Assembly (NCBI RefSeq): GCF_028802875.1
Contig: NZ_JARAMP010000005.1
Coordinates: 124,001-188,000, forward strand
Reading direction: 5' to 3'
Source of the DNA: Seohaeicola sp024304985
GTDB taxonomy: Bacteria; Pseudomonadota; Alphaproteobacteria; Rhodobacterales; Rhodobacteraceae
DNA: 64,000 bases
Position 1 is the first letter of the stretch, and every line of letters starts with the position of its first letter. The notes below the pieces were generated by a model. The model did not search any database, was not told the origin of the DNA, and saw nothing but the letters and a program-made list of their open reading frames with translations. Positions 52,914 through 62,021 of this stretch are shown one piece after another. The position numbers and the translations under genes were made by a program.

Positions 52914-53018
52914 GCGCGACCCCCGCGCGACGGTTTCGCACCCGCTTGTGCCGCGCCCGGTCTTGCGGCTGGCCATATCAGCGGTAGGGTGCGTCCACAG
53001 CGCGACAGGGGAAGTGTC

Positions 53019-53939
53019 ATGAGCAGCGAAATCACATGGGCCTTCGGCCACCCGCTTGAACGGGCCGAAGCCACCGCCGGTCCCGAAGTCCTGGACCGCA
53101 TCTCGCTGCGTGACCATATCGTCACCGTCGAAATCGGTGCCTTTCAGGCCGAACGCGGCACAACCCAGCGCATCTGCTTCAACGTCGTGGTCGAAGTCGC
53201 CCCTCAAGGCCAGCTTGACGACGATGTGGACCGCATCCTGTCCTACGACAAGGTGACCGAGGCCATCGCCCATGAACTCGCCGCCGAACGCCTGAACCTG
53301 CTGGAAACCCTCGCCCAACGCGTCGCCGACCGGATCCTCATGGAACCCCAGGCCCGCCGCGTCTTCGTCCGGATCGAAAAGCTGGACCGCGGCCCCGGCG
53401 CCCTCGGGGTCGAGATCATGCGCGCCCGCTCCACCCACAGCCCTGCCGCATCTGCCCCGGATGACCGCCCGCATCCCGAAGTCATTTACCTCTCCAACGA
53501 AGCCATCGCCGCACCCCATCTGAAGACATGGATCGACCAGTTGGAAGCGGGCCACCGCCCCACGATCCTCTGCGTGGGCGCCCCGGATCTGCCCGCCCCG
53601 CAGGCCGCGCATCCTTTGGCGCAGCGCCGTATCGACCTTCTGGCGATCGAGCAGAACGCCTGGACCTTGGCCGCCCGCGATCCGCGCTGCGTGGTCGTCA
53701 ACTCCCGCACCGAACTCGACTGGTCCATGCGCCAGGGCCAGATCAGCGTCTGGGCACCCTCCAAGATCGTGCTGGACGCGGTCGATGGCCCCTCGGCCCA
53801 GCCCCGAGATGCGCTGGCGCTGGTGCTGTGGTTCGCCCGCCACATGCAAGCCGCCGATATCGTGGTGATTGGCGAAACCCCGCCAGCCGCCGCCGATCTG
53901 CCGATCCGCGCCGTGCCGGTAGAGCAGACCACCCTCTGA
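53019..53939 (+). CDS. folB: Dihydroneopterin aldolase with C-terminal extension domain
   Basis: A 306-residue protein. Residues ~20-135 are a FolB domain (DRISLRDHIVTVEIGAFQAE, RILSYDKVTEAIAHELAAER, RVADRILMEPQARRVFVRIE) that converts dihydroneopterin to 6-hydroxymethyldihydropterin and glycolaldehyde. Residues ~150-306 form an extra Ala/Pro-rich domain (IYLSNEAIAAPHLKTWIDQL, LDLSM-type, VLWFARHMQAADIVVIGET) with no recognised family. FolB normally has ~120 residues. ATG 53019 is chosen. folP and glmM follow. Confidence 0.88.
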   Translation: MSSEITWAFGHPLERAEATAGPEVLDRISLRDHIVTVEIGAFQAERGTTQRICFNVVVEVAPQGQLDDDVDRILSYDKVTEAIAHELAAERLNLLETLAQRVADRILMEPQARRVFVRIEKLDRGPGALGVEIMRARSTHSPAASAPDDRPHPEVIYLSNEAIAAPHLKTWIDQLEAGHRPTILCVGAPDLPAPQAAHPLAQRRIDLLAIEQNAWTLAARDPRCVVVNSRTELDWSMRQGQISVWAPSKIVLDAVDGPSAQPRDALALVLWFARHMQAADIVVIGETPPAAADLPIRAVPVEQTTL

Positions 53940-53979
53940 CAGGCTTGCCAAGCGCGCCCCGATCGCCCATGCAACCGTC

Positions 53980-55002
53980 ATGACGATCTATCACCGCCCC
54001 ATTCCCCTGACCGGACCGGAACGCCCAAAGGCGGCGCTGCCGCTGGCCGGTGGCCCGCTGATCTTTGACCGGATCGAGGTGCTGTCGCGCGATGCGCCCC
54101 CAAGGATCGTCTCCGCCGATCAGGCCCCCGCCGATGTGCTGGCCCGCCTGACCGCCCCGCGCGCCGCCATCGCGGGGCTGGACATGGCCCGCCCCACCAT
54201 CATGGGCATCCTGAACGTCACGCCGGACAGCTTCACCGATGGTGGCCAGCACAACGCGCCCGCCGCCGCGCTGATCCATGCCCGGACGATGCAGGGGCAG
54301 GGGGCCGACATCATCGACGTGGGCGGCGAATCCACCCGCCCTGGCGCAACCGAAGTCCCCGCCGGGGATGAGATCGCCCGCACGGCCCCCGTCATCGCCA
54401 CCCTGCGCGCGGCGGGGCTGTCGCTTCCCATCTCCATCGACACGCGCAAAACGGCGGTCGCCCGCGCCGCCATCGAGGCCGGGGCCACCCTCGTCAACGA
54501 CGTGTCCGGCTTCACCTTCGACGACGCCCTCGCCCCCTATTGCGCCACGGAAAACCTGCCCGTCTGCGTGATGCACGCGCAGGGCGATCCGCAGACGATG
54601 CAGCAAAACCCGCGCTATGATGATGTGCTGCTGGATGTCTATGACTTCCTCGCGGCGCGCATCGCGGCCCTCGAATCCGCAGGTATCCCGCGCGCCCGCA
54701 TCATCGTCGATCCCGGCATCGGTTTCGGCAAGACGCAGGCCCATAACCTTGCCCTGCTGGCCCGGATCAGCCTCTTCCATGCGCTGGGATGCCCCATCCT
54801 TCTGGGGGCCTCGCGCAAGAAATTCATTGCCACACTGGGCCAAGCCCCCGACATTGACGCGCGTGTGCATGGCTCTGTCGCCGTGGCCCTTGCGGCGGCG
54901 GCGCAGGGCGTGCAGATCTTGCGCGTGCATGACGTTTTCGCCACGCGCTCGGCCCTGACGCTGTGGCAGGCAGCGACAAAAGGAATTTTTGATGACGCGT
55001 AA
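53980..55002 (+). CDS. folP: Dihydropteroate synthase
   Basis: A 340-residue enzyme joining pterin pyrophosphate and p-aminobenzoate to dihydropteroate, the sulfonamide target. The core starts at about residue 69: PTIMGILNVTPDSFTDGG, IDVGGESTRPGATEV, SIDTRKTAVARAAIEAGA, DPGIGFGKTQAHNLALL and SRKKFIATLG. About 65 N-terminal residues precede the core. Its stop overlaps the glmM start by 11 bp. Confidence 0.96.
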   Translation: MTIYHRPIPLTGPERPKAALPLAGGPLIFDRIEVLSRDAPPRIVSADQAPADVLARLTAPRAAIAGLDMARPTIMGILNVTPDSFTDGGQHNAPAAALIHARTMQGQGADIIDVGGESTRPGATEVPAGDEIARTAPVIATLRAAGLSLPISIDTRKTAVARAAIEAGATLVNDVSGFTFDDALAPYCATENLPVCVMHAQGDPQTMQQNPRYDDVLLDVYDFLAARIAALESAGIPRARIIVDPGIGFGKTQAHNLALLARISLFHALGCPILLGASRKKFIATLGQAPDIDARVHGSVAVALAAAAQGVQILRVHDVFATRSALTLWQAATKGIFDDA

Positions 55003-56338
55003 GCTGTTTGGAACCGATGGGGTGCGCGGCACCGCCAATATCCACCCGATGACCGCCGAAATGGCGCTGCGGATCGGCGCCGCCGTGGGCCGCTATTTCC
55101 GCCGCGAAGGCGGCAGCACCGTCCACCGGGTCGTGATCGGCAAGGATACGCGCCTCTCGGGCTATATGTTCGAAAACGCGCTGACGGCGGGCCTCACCTC
55201 GACGGGGATGAACGTGCTGCTGCTGGGCCCGGTGCCCACGCCCGCCGTGGGTCTGCTCACCACCTCGATGCGCGCGGATCTGGGCGTGATGATCTCGGCC
55301 AGCCACAACCCCGCCTCGGATAACGGGATCAAGTTCTTCGGCCCCGACGGTTTCAAACTGTCGGACGAGGCCGAGGCCGAGATCGAACGCCTGATCGAGA
55401 CGGGCGTGGAACCGGCCAAGGCCAATAACATCGGCCGTGCCAAGCGGATCGACGATGGCCGCTTCCGCTATGTCGAGCGGGTGAAGTCCACATTCCCGGC
55501 GGGCCTGCGCCTGGACGGGATCAAGATCGTGGTCGATTGCGCCAATGGGGCCGCCTATCGCGCCGCCCCCGAAGTGCTGTGGGAGCTTGGGGCCGATGTC
55601 ATCCCCGTGGGGGTCAACCCCGACGGGCGCAACATCAACCTCGATTGCGGCTCGACCCATCCGCGCTTGGCGGCGAAAACCGTGGTGGCGCATGGGGCTG
55701 ATCTGGGCATCTGTCTGGACGGCGATGCCGACCGCGTCATCCTGATCGACGAACAGGGGCAGGTGGCCGATGGCGATCAGATCATGGCGCTTCTGGCCGC
55801 CCGCTGGGCGGATGAGGGGCGGCTCAAGGGCGGCGCGCTGGTCGCCACCGTCATGTCCAATCTGGGGCTGGAGCGGTTTCTGGCCGCGCGCGGCGTCGGG
55901 CTGGAGCGGACCAATGTCGGCGACCGCTATGTGGTCGAACGGATGCGCACGGGCGGCTTCAATCTGGGCGGCGAACAATCGGGCCATATCGTGATGACCG
56001 ATTACGCCACCACCGGCGACGGTCTGATGGCCGGGCTGCAATTTCTGGCCGAGATGGTGCGGACGGGGCAGCCCGCCTCTGCCCTGACGCGCAGTTTCGC
56101 CCCCGTGCCGCAACTGCTCAAGAATGTGCGTTATACCGACGGTCAGTTGCCGCTCGATACCGCCTCGGTGCAGCAGGTCATCGCCGCCGCCGAGATCGCC
56201 CTGACCGGCAAGGGGCGGCTTCTGATCCGCAAATCCGGGACCGAACCGCTGATCCGCGTCATGGCGGAATGCGAGGATGAGGGGCTCTTGCTGACATTGG
56301 TGGACGGTATCGTGGATGCGGTCAGGGACGCGGTCTGA
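54992..56338 (+). CDS. glmM: Phosphoglucosamine mutase
   Basis: A 448-residue enzyme that turns glucosamine 6-phosphate into glucosamine 1-phosphate for UDP-GlcNAc, feeding peptidoglycan and LPS synthesis. FGTDGVRGTANIHPMTAEMA starts the protein; the phospho-Ser loop is MISASHNPASDNGIKFFG (Ser near 103), the metal loop is CLDGDADRV, the sugar loop is GGEQSGHIV, and RKSGTEPLIRVMAE binds phosphate. ATG 54992 overlaps folP by 11 bp. It lies in a folB-folP-glmM order common in related bacteria. Confidence 0.97.
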   Translation: MTRKLFGTDGVRGTANIHPMTAEMALRIGAAVGRYFRREGGSTVHRVVIGKDTRLSGYMFENALTAGLTSTGMNVLLLGPVPTPAVGLLTTSMRADLGVMISASHNPASDNGIKFFGPDGFKLSDEAEAEIERLIETGVEPAKANNIGRAKRIDDGRFRYVERVKSTFPAGLRLDGIKIVVDCANGAAYRAAPEVLWELGADVIPVGVNPDGRNINLDCGSTHPRLAAKTVVAHGADLGICLDGDADRVILIDEQGQVADGDQIMALLAARWADEGRLKGGALVATVMSNLGLERFLAARGVGLERTNVGDRYVVERMRTGGFNLGGEQSGHIVMTDYATTGDGLMAGLQFLAEMVRTGQPASALTRSFAPVPQLLKNVRYTDGQLPLDTASVQQVIAAAEIALTGKGRLLIRKSGTEPLIRVMAECEDEGLLLTLVDGIVDAVRDAV

Positions 56339-56391
56339 TCGTTAAGATTTGGTGAATGACGGCGGGTAAGCTGTTGATAATGCTGGGGTGG

Positions 56392-56413
56392 AAAAATGTC
56401 CCATCAAGGGACA
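56392..56413 (-). terminator. Terminator after the DMT permease gene (minus strand)
   Basis: On the minus strand TGTCCC (56408-56413) pairs with GGGACA (56397-56402) around TTGAT and is followed by TTTTT. It lies 8 bp past the stop of the permease gene at 56421-57323. Confidence 0.8.
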
Positions 56414-56420
56414 GCCCCCG

Positions 56421-57323
56421 TCACCCCCGCCCGAACAGCCGCATCAAAGCGCCCCACTGGCTCAGCGCCAGCCCGGTCAGGATCAAGGCCAGCGCCACGA
56501 AGAACCGCCACGGCAGGGCTTCCGACAGGACCAGCGCCCCGAAGGTCATGGACCACAGCGGCACCTGATAATTGACCAGCGTCATGAAAACCGGCCCAGC
56601 CGACCGGATCACCTGCACCCGCAGCAGCGCCGCCAGAGCCGTAGGCATCAGGCCAAGGAACAGGATCGCCAGCCCCGTGGTCTGCCCCGCCCAGCCCGGC
56701 ACCCCCTCGATCGCCAGCATCAACGGGATCAGCACCACCGACCCCACCACCAGCGTCAGCGTGGACAGGGCCATCGGATCAATCGGCGGACACCGCCGCG
56801 TCAGGATCGCCGCCACCGCATAGGACATTGCCGCCCCCACACAGGCCAGTTGCCCCCAGGCGGCCATGTCTCCGGTCGCGCTGAAAACACCGGGCCCGAT
56901 CAACACCGCCGCCCCGATGAACCCCACGATCACCCCCGCAGCCCGGCGCAGGGTCAGGGGTTCGTCCGCAAAGACATGCGCCAGCGGCAGCACGAACAAA
57001 GGCAGCGCCGCCATCGAGATCCCCGCAAAGGCCGAAGGCACATATTGCTGCCCCCAACTCAGCAGAAAGAACGGCAGCGCAGTGGACAGCAAGCCGATGG
57101 CTGCAAGATAGGGCCAAAGCCCCCGATCCCCCAAAGGAAACCGCCGCCCCATCACCCGCATCAGCAGCACCAGCGCCACAGCCCCCAAGGTGGTGCGGGC
57201 ACAGGCCACGGTCAGCGGACCGTAATCCCGCAGGGCAACGGACACGACCATGAAGGTGCCGCCCCAGACAAGGCCCAGAAGCCCGATCGAGGCCCAGTTC
57301 GCGGGGGTGGGATGTTGTGCCAT
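56421..57323 (-). CDS. DMT superfamily (EamA) permease
   Basis: A 300-residue inner-membrane protein with about ten helices and two EamA repeats. It starts MAQHPTPANWASIGLLGLVW and carries GLVWGGTFMVVSVALRDYGP, SWGQQYVPSAFAGISMAALP and VVGFIGAAVLIGPGVF-like segments. The substrate is unknown. ATG 57323 is preferred to the TTG at 57332. A terminator at 56392-56413 follows. It is downstream of ilvC on the same strand but separated by another terminator. Confidence 0.88.
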   Translation of the reverse strand: MAQHPTPANWASIGLLGLVWGGTFMVVSVALRDYGPLTVACARTTLGAVALVLLMRVMGRRFPLGDRGLWPYLAAIGLLSTALPFFLLSWGQQYVPSAFAGISMAALPLFVLPLAHVFADEPLTLRRAAGVIVGFIGAAVLIGPGVFSATGDMAAWGQLACVGAAMSYAVAAILTRRCPPIDPMALSTLTLVVGSVVLIPLMLAIEGVPGWAGQTTGLAILFLGLMPTALAALLRVQVIRSAGPVFMTLVNYQVPLWSMTFGALVLSEALPWRFFVALALILTGLALSQWGALMRLFGRG

Positions 57324-57370
57324 GCGGGGCAATAATCACGCGCTGCGCAGGATGTCCACCGCGCCCAGAC

Positions 57371-57399
57371 AAAAGGGGCGCCCCTTGCGGAAGCGCCCC
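57371..57399 (-). terminator. Terminator after ilvC (minus strand)
   Basis: On the minus strand GGGGCG (57394-57399) pairs with CGCCCC (57375-57380) and is followed by TTTT. It lies 23 bp past the ilvC stop and separates it from the DMT permease gene. Confidence 0.85.
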
Positions 57400-57421
57400 C
57401 TCTGACCGTTCTGTGACGGGA

Positions 57422-58444
57422 TCAGTTCTTGGACTTGTCGACCATCTTGCCAGCCGAGATCCAGGGCATCATGGCGCGCAGCTGCTCGCCGACCTTCTCG
57501 ATCTGGTGCTCGTCGTTCAGGCGACGCGTGCCCTTGAAGAAGGGCTGGCCCACCGCGTTTTCCTGCATGAAGTCGCGCACGAACTTGCCGGTCTGGATGT
57601 CGCGCAGCACGGCTTTCATGCGGGCTTTGGTCTCGTCATAGGGCAGGATGCGCGGGCCGCTGACATACTCGCCATATTCCGCGGTGTTCGAGATCGAGTA
57701 GTTCATGTTGGCGATGCCGCCTTCATAGATCAGGTCCACGATCAGCTTGACCTCGTGCAGACACTCGAAATAGGCCATTTCGGGCGCGTAGCCTGCTTCC
57801 ACCAGCGTCTCGAAGCCCATGCGGATCAGCTCGACCAGACCGCCGCACAGAACCGCCTGCTCACCGAACAGGTCGGTCTCGCATTCTTCACGGAAGTTGG
57901 TCTCGATGATGCCCGAACGCCCGCCACCAATGGCCGAGCAATAGGACAGACCGATTTCCAGCGCCTTGCCCGACGCGTCATTGTGAACCGCCACAAGGCA
58001 GGGCACGCCGCCGCCCTTGGTGTATTCGCCGCGCACGGTGTGGCCGGGGCCTTTGGGCGCCATCATGATGACGTCCACGCCCTCTTTCGGCTCGATCAGA
58101 CCGAAGTGGATGTTCAGGCCGTGGGCAAAGGCAATGGCCGCGCCTTCGCGGATATTGTCATGCACGTATTTCTTGTAGGTCGCGGCCTGCAGTTCATCGG
58201 GCATGGTGAACATGATCAGGTCGGCCCAGGCGGCGGCTTCGGCGATGCCCATGACCTTGAGGCCTTCGGCTTCGGCCTTCTTGGCCGAGGGCGAGCCTTC
58301 GCGCAGGGCGACGACAAGGTTCTTGGCACCCGAATCGCGCAGGTTCAGCGCATGCGCATGGCCCTGCGAGCCGTAGCCGAGGATGGCCACTTTCTTGTCC
58401 TTGATGAGGTTGATGTCGCAGTCACGATCATAATAGACGCGCAT
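57422..58444 (-). CDS. ilvC: Ketol-acid reductoisomerase (NADP-type, class I)
   Basis: A 340-residue enzyme for the second step of valine, leucine and isoleucine synthesis. The Rossmann motif is GYGSQG (residues 23-28) followed by LRDSGAKNLVVALREGS; APKGPGHTVRGEY is the conserved Mg-binding region, and SYCSAIGGGRSGIIETNFRE with ETDLFGEQAVLCGG are family signatures. ATG 58444 (MRVYYDRDCDINL) is chosen; the upstream 17 residues are not conserved. It is divergent from two Lrp/AsnC genes, which may control it. Confidence 0.97.
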   Translation of the reverse strand: MRVYYDRDCDINLIKDKKVAILGYGSQGHAHALNLRDSGAKNLVVALREGSPSAKKAEAEGLKVMGIAEAAAWADLIMFTMPDELQAATYKKYVHDNIREGAAIAFAHGLNIHFGLIEPKEGVDVIMMAPKGPGHTVRGEYTKGGGVPCLVAVHNDASGKALEIGLSYCSAIGGGRSGIIETNFREECETDLFGEQAVLCGGLVELIRMGFETLVEAGYAPEMAYFECLHEVKLIVDLIYEGGIANMNYSISNTAEYGEYVSGPRILPYDETKARMKAVLRDIQTGKFVRDFMQENAVGQPFFKGTRRLNDEHQIEKVGEQLRAMMPWISAGKMVDKSKN

Positions 58445-58587
58445 GGGGTGATCCTTTCCTATTGATCTGTCGAGTCTTGCTCTGGTCGTGACCATAACGA
58501 TCCTTTGCTCATTGTGTTTTCGTTTTTATTGAGTATTTGGAAGAACGGTGAAATATCATTCGCCGATTTCCATTTGGTGCATAAATC

Positions 58588-59043
58588 ATGCTTGACGACA
58601 CGGACCGCCGCATCCTGCGCCATTTTCAGGCCGATCCCGAACTGGGCACAGCGGAACTGGCCGAGCGGGCCGGGGTCACGCAGGCGACCTGCTGGCGGCG
58701 GCTGGAACGCCTGACGGCGCGGGGTATCCTGAAAGGACAACAGGCGGTGATCGACTGGCAGGCGCTTGGCTATGCGGTGGAGGTGTCGTTGCGCATCACG
58801 CTGGACAAGACGGTGACGCGGGCCTTCGATGATTTTCTGGAAGCCGCGCGAGAGATTCCCGAAGTGCTGGAGATCCAGAGCTTTCTGGGCCGCGTCGATC
58901 TGCGTCTGTCGGTGATTGCCCGGGACATGGGGCATTATCAGCAGCTTTACCGCACGCGCATCCTGACCCTGCCGCATATCGCGGATATCGAAGCCTTGAT
59001 GCATGTGGCGCGGATCAAATCGGATGAGGTTCTGCCGGTATGA
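58588..59043 (+). CDS. Lrp/AsnC family transcriptional regulator, copy 1
   Basis: A 151-residue regulator with an N-terminal helix-turn-helix (DPELGTAELAERAGVTQATC) and a C-terminal RAM domain (EVLEIQSFLGRVDLRLSVIA) that binds amino acids. It starts MLDDTDRRILRHFQ. It lies 143 bp from the divergent ilvC start and overlaps the next Lrp gene by ATGA. Control of ilvC or of itself is inferred from position. Confidence 0.92.
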   Translation: MLDDTDRRILRHFQADPELGTAELAERAGVTQATCWRRLERLTARGILKGQQAVIDWQALGYAVEVSLRITLDKTVTRAFDDFLEAAREIPEVLEIQSFLGRVDLRLSVIARDMGHYQQLYRTRILTLPHIADIEALMHVARIKSDEVLPV

Positions 59044-59504
59044 TAAGCTTGAGCGATCTGGATGACACGGACCGCGCCATTCTGCGGGCCTTGGCGGCGG
59101 ATGCGACCCTGAGCGCGGGCGCGCTGGGGCGGCGGCTGGGCCTGTCGCAGCCTGCGGCTTGGCGGCGGGTAAAGCGGTTGCAGGAGGCGGGCGCGATCAA
59201 GGGCCGCCGTCTGGTGCTGGATCACGAAAAGCTGGGTTTTGGCGTGACCGTGTTTCTGGGCGTGAAACTGGCCACCAAGGGCCGGGTCAGCCTTGAGGAT
59301 TTCGAGCGCGCGGTGTCCGCCATCCCCGAGGTGCAGACGGTCGAGCATATCCTTGGGCTGTACGACTATCGCCTGCGGGTCGTGGCGCGCGATATTTCCG
59401 ACTTTGAACGCGTGCTGCGGCGCCGGATCATGACGCTGCCCGGCGTGGGCGATGTGGAGGCGAATGTCCTGTTGTCCGAGGAGCGGCGACCGGGACCATT
59501 GTAA
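59040..59504 (+). CDS. Lrp/AsnC family transcriptional regulator, copy 2
   Basis: A 154-residue paralogue of copy 1 with HTH around ATLSAGALGRRLGLSQPAAW and a RAM domain (AIPEVQTVEHILGLYDYRLR). It overlaps copy 1 by ATGA, so the two are made together and may form hetero-oligomers. A class V aminotransferase gene follows after 63 bp. Confidence 0.92.
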   Translation: MISLSDLDDTDRAILRALAADATLSAGALGRRLGLSQPAAWRRVKRLQEAGAIKGRRLVLDHEKLGFGVTVFLGVKLATKGRVSLEDFERAVSAIPEVQTVEHILGLYDYRLRVVARDISDFERVLRRRIMTLPGVGDVEANVLLSEERRPGPL

Positions 59505-59567
59505 ACGGGCTTTGCCTTTGGCGCCGCGTCGCGCTACCCCTTGGGAAACGCCGAGGAGGAGAGACCC

Positions 59568-60695
59568 ATGAGCGCACTTCTGGACACTGTGGACCCGGAC
59601 GGATTGCTGGAATTCTCGGTCGTGTTCACCGACCGGTCGCTGAACCACATGAGCGCCAGTTTCCAGCAGGTGATGCGTGATATCTCGGCGATGCTGAAAG
59701 AGGTCTACAACGCCGATGGCGTGGCCTTGGTCCCCGGTGGCGGCACCTACGCGATGGAGGCGGTGGCGCGGCAGTTCGGCCATGATGCCCATGCCTTGGT
59801 GGTCAGGAACGGCTGGTTCTCCTACCGCTGGAGCCAGATCTTCGAGGCGGGCGGGTTCACGGCGAAAACCACCGTCTTCAAGGCGCGCCAGACCGGGAAC
59901 GGGGTGACGGCGCCTTTCGCGCCCGCCCCGATTGACGAGGTTGTGGCGGCCATTCGGGAGGCGAAACCCGATGTGGTCTTTGCGCCGCATGTGGAAACCT
60001 CGGCCGGATTGATCCTTCCTGATGACTATATCACCGCGCTGGCAGCGGCGGCACATGAGGTGGGCGCGCTGATGGTGCTGGATTGCATCGCTTCTGGCTG
60101 TGCCTGGGTGGATATGAAGGCCACGGGCGTGGATGTGCTGATCTCGGCCCCGCAGAAGGGCTGGTCCGCTTCGCCCTCGGCTGGCCTCGTGATGCTGTCG
60201 CAGCGTGCGATGGATCGGCTAGAGCATACGCAATCCGACAGTTTCGCGGTGGATCTGAAGAAATGGTTCAGCATCATGCAGACCTATGAGGGGGGCGGGC
60301 ATGCCTATCATGCCACCATGCCCACCGATGCGCTGCGCGCCTTCCGCGACACGATGCTGGAGACGCGGGATTACGGGTTTGAAAAATTGCGGCAGGCGCA
60401 GTGGGCGCTGGGGAATGGCGTGCGCAAGATGCTGGCCGATAAGGGCGTGGTGTCGGTCGCCGCCGATGGTTTCGGCGCGCCGGGGGTCGTTGTCAGTTAT
60501 ACGGACGATCCCGAGATCCAGAACGGCAAGAAATTCGCCGCTTTGGGCATGCAGATCGCGGCAGGCGTGCCCCTGCAATGCGACGAGCCTGCGGGGTTTC
60601 GCACCTTCCGGCTGGGATTGTTCGGGCTGGACAAGCTCTACGATGTGCCCGCCACGCTGGCACGGTTGAAAACGGTCATCGACAAGGTGCTCTGA
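59568..60695 (+). CDS. Class V PLP-dependent aminotransferase
   Basis: A 375-residue enzyme of the alanine-glyoxylate/serine-pyruvate aminotransferase type. The PLP lysine is Lys197 in ISAPQKGWSASPSAG; FAPHVETSAGLILPDDY and LDCIASGCAWVDMKATGVD surround the cofactor site. ATG 59568 follows GAGGAGGAGAG. It lies behind two Lrp regulators, consistent with an amino acid role. The exact donor and acceptor are not clear. A dispersed 3' repeat follows. Confidence 0.88.
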   Translation: MSALLDTVDPDGLLEFSVVFTDRSLNHMSASFQQVMRDISAMLKEVYNADGVALVPGGGTYAMEAVARQFGHDAHALVVRNGWFSYRWSQIFEAGGFTAKTTVFKARQTGNGVTAPFAPAPIDEVVAAIREAKPDVVFAPHVETSAGLILPDDYITALAAAAHEVGALMVLDCIASGCAWVDMKATGVDVLISAPQKGWSASPSAGLVMLSQRAMDRLEHTQSDSFAVDLKKWFSIMQTYEGGGHAYHATMPTDALRAFRDTMLETRDYGFEKLRQAQWALGNGVRKMLADKGVVSVAADGFGAPGVVVSYTDDPEIQNGKKFAALGMQIAAGVPLQCDEPAGFRTFRLGLFGLDKLYDVPATLARLKTVIDKVL

Positions 60696-60731
60696 TTTCA
60701 TCTTGCTGAAAATATCCCCGCCGGAGGCATC
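60696..60731. repeat. Dispersed 3'-end repeat, copy C
   Basis: TTTCATCTTGCTGAAAATAT followed by CCCCGCCGGAGGCATC shares a 22-base identical core with the inverse of 37244-37279 and its left half with 14522-14556. It lies between two convergent genes. Confidence 0.65.
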
Positions 60732-60754
60732 CGACGGGGCAGCATGTGCCAGCC

Positions 60755-61957
60755 TCAGCCTTTCGCGCCCAGACCCATCTGCATCATCGTGCGGCGGACG
60801 GGGGCGAGTGAATAGATCGCGTTCAGCCCTGTTGCGCGCAGGTCGCGCAGGGGTTGGGCGTCCATCATCGAGGCGCGGTTGAGCAGGTCGATTCCCGCCA
60901 CGCGGGCGCGCACCTCGGTGTGGCGGCGCTTGTGGAAGGTTTCCAGCATGGCGGCATCGCCCAGACGGTCAGGTGCGGCCTCGGCCAGTTCCAGAAGCAC
61001 GCGCAGATCACCAAGGCTCATGTTCAATCCCTGCGCGCCGATGGGGGGCACGACATGGGCGGCCTCGGCCACCAGCGCGACACGTTCGGCGCACATGCGT
61101 TCAGCGACCTGACTGATGATCGGCCAGACCGTGCGGCGCGAGGCCAGCGTCAGCGGGCCGAAGAGCAGACAGGAACGGGTGTTCATTTCCGCCTCGAATT
61201 CCGCTTGGGGCAGGGCGGCCAGCCGCATCACCTCGGCCCCCTGTTCCATCCAGACCACGGCGGATGAAGGCTGGCCCTGATGATCGGGCAGCGGCACCAG
61301 CGTGAACGGGCCGCCGGAGCGGTGGATTTCCGTCGAGATATTGTTGTGCGGCGCGTCATGCGTGACGGCGAAGGCCAGCGCCTTTTGCCCATAGCGGGTG
61401 GTCTTGACCGGCACGCCCACAGCCTCGCGCACAGGAGAATTGCGGCCATCGGCGGCGATGACCAGACGCACACGGGCGGTGGTGCCGTCGGTCAGGCCCA
61501 CACGCGCCTCGGTCAGGCGGGTGAAGACGGTGCTGACGCCGGTGCCGGGGCGGAAGGTGACGGTGGGCAGTTCGGCCAGACGCGCGATCATTTCGCGACG
61601 CAAGAGCCAGTTGGGCAGGTTCCAGCCGAAGGGCCGGTCCGAGATATCGGCAGCGTTGAAATCCTTTGTCAGGCGGGGTTCCGGGGCGGGCCCGCCCGCA
61701 TCGACGATCCGCATGACCTGAAGGTCGGCGGCGTAAGGGGCGAGGCGGTCCCACAGGCCCGCGCGATCCAGCAGGGCCTGGGCCGGTTGCAGGAAAGCGG
61801 TGGTGCGCAGATCGGCGCCTTCAGCCTCTCGGTCAGTCACGGGCGGGGCGGGATCGACGCAAAGCACGGTGAACCCCGCGCTGCCGAACACGGCTGCTGC
61901 CGTCAACCCTGCGACACCGCCGCCAGAGACAAGGATATCGAAATCGAATGGCCGCAT
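60755..61957 (-). CDS. UbiH/UbiF/VisC family FAD-dependent monooxygenase
   Basis: A 400-residue flavoprotein hydroxylase of the ubiquinone biosynthesis group. The FAD motif is ILVSGGGVAGLTAA (about residues 9-22), the DG motif is AADGRNSPVREAVG, and the GD motif is VALVAEAAHVVPPIGAQGLN, where Glu replaces the usual Asp of GDAAH. It may hydroxylate the quinone ring in coenzyme Q synthesis; no other ubi gene is adjacent. ATG 61957 (MRPFDFDILV) is chosen for the FAD-binding start. Confidence 0.87.
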   Translation of the reverse strand: MRPFDFDILVSGGGVAGLTAAAVFGSAGFTVLCVDPAPPVTDREAEGADLRTTAFLQPAQALLDRAGLWDRLAPYAADLQVMRIVDAGGPAPEPRLTKDFNAADISDRPFGWNLPNWLLRREMIARLAELPTVTFRPGTGVSTVFTRLTEARVGLTDGTTARVRLVIAADGRNSPVREAVGVPVKTTRYGQKALAFAVTHDAPHNNISTEIHRSGGPFTLVPLPDHQGQPSSAVVWMEQGAEVMRLAALPQAEFEAEMNTRSCLLFGPLTLASRRTVWPIISQVAERMCAERVALVAEAAHVVPPIGAQGLNMSLGDLRVLLELAEAAPDRLGDAAMLETFHKRRHTEVRARVAGIDLLNRASMMDAQPLRDLRATGLNAIYSLAPVRRTMMQMGLGAKG

Positions 61958-62021
61958 GATCGGTCCTCCTGCTGGCCCACTACTTAGAGCGCGGGATGGC
62001 AAAGGTCCAAGCGGCATTCCG

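Noticed and set aside
51969..53981. 670-residue open frame on the minus strand
   Set aside because: Antisense to the wall hydrolase and folB genes, which have signal peptide and family motifs in the other strand.
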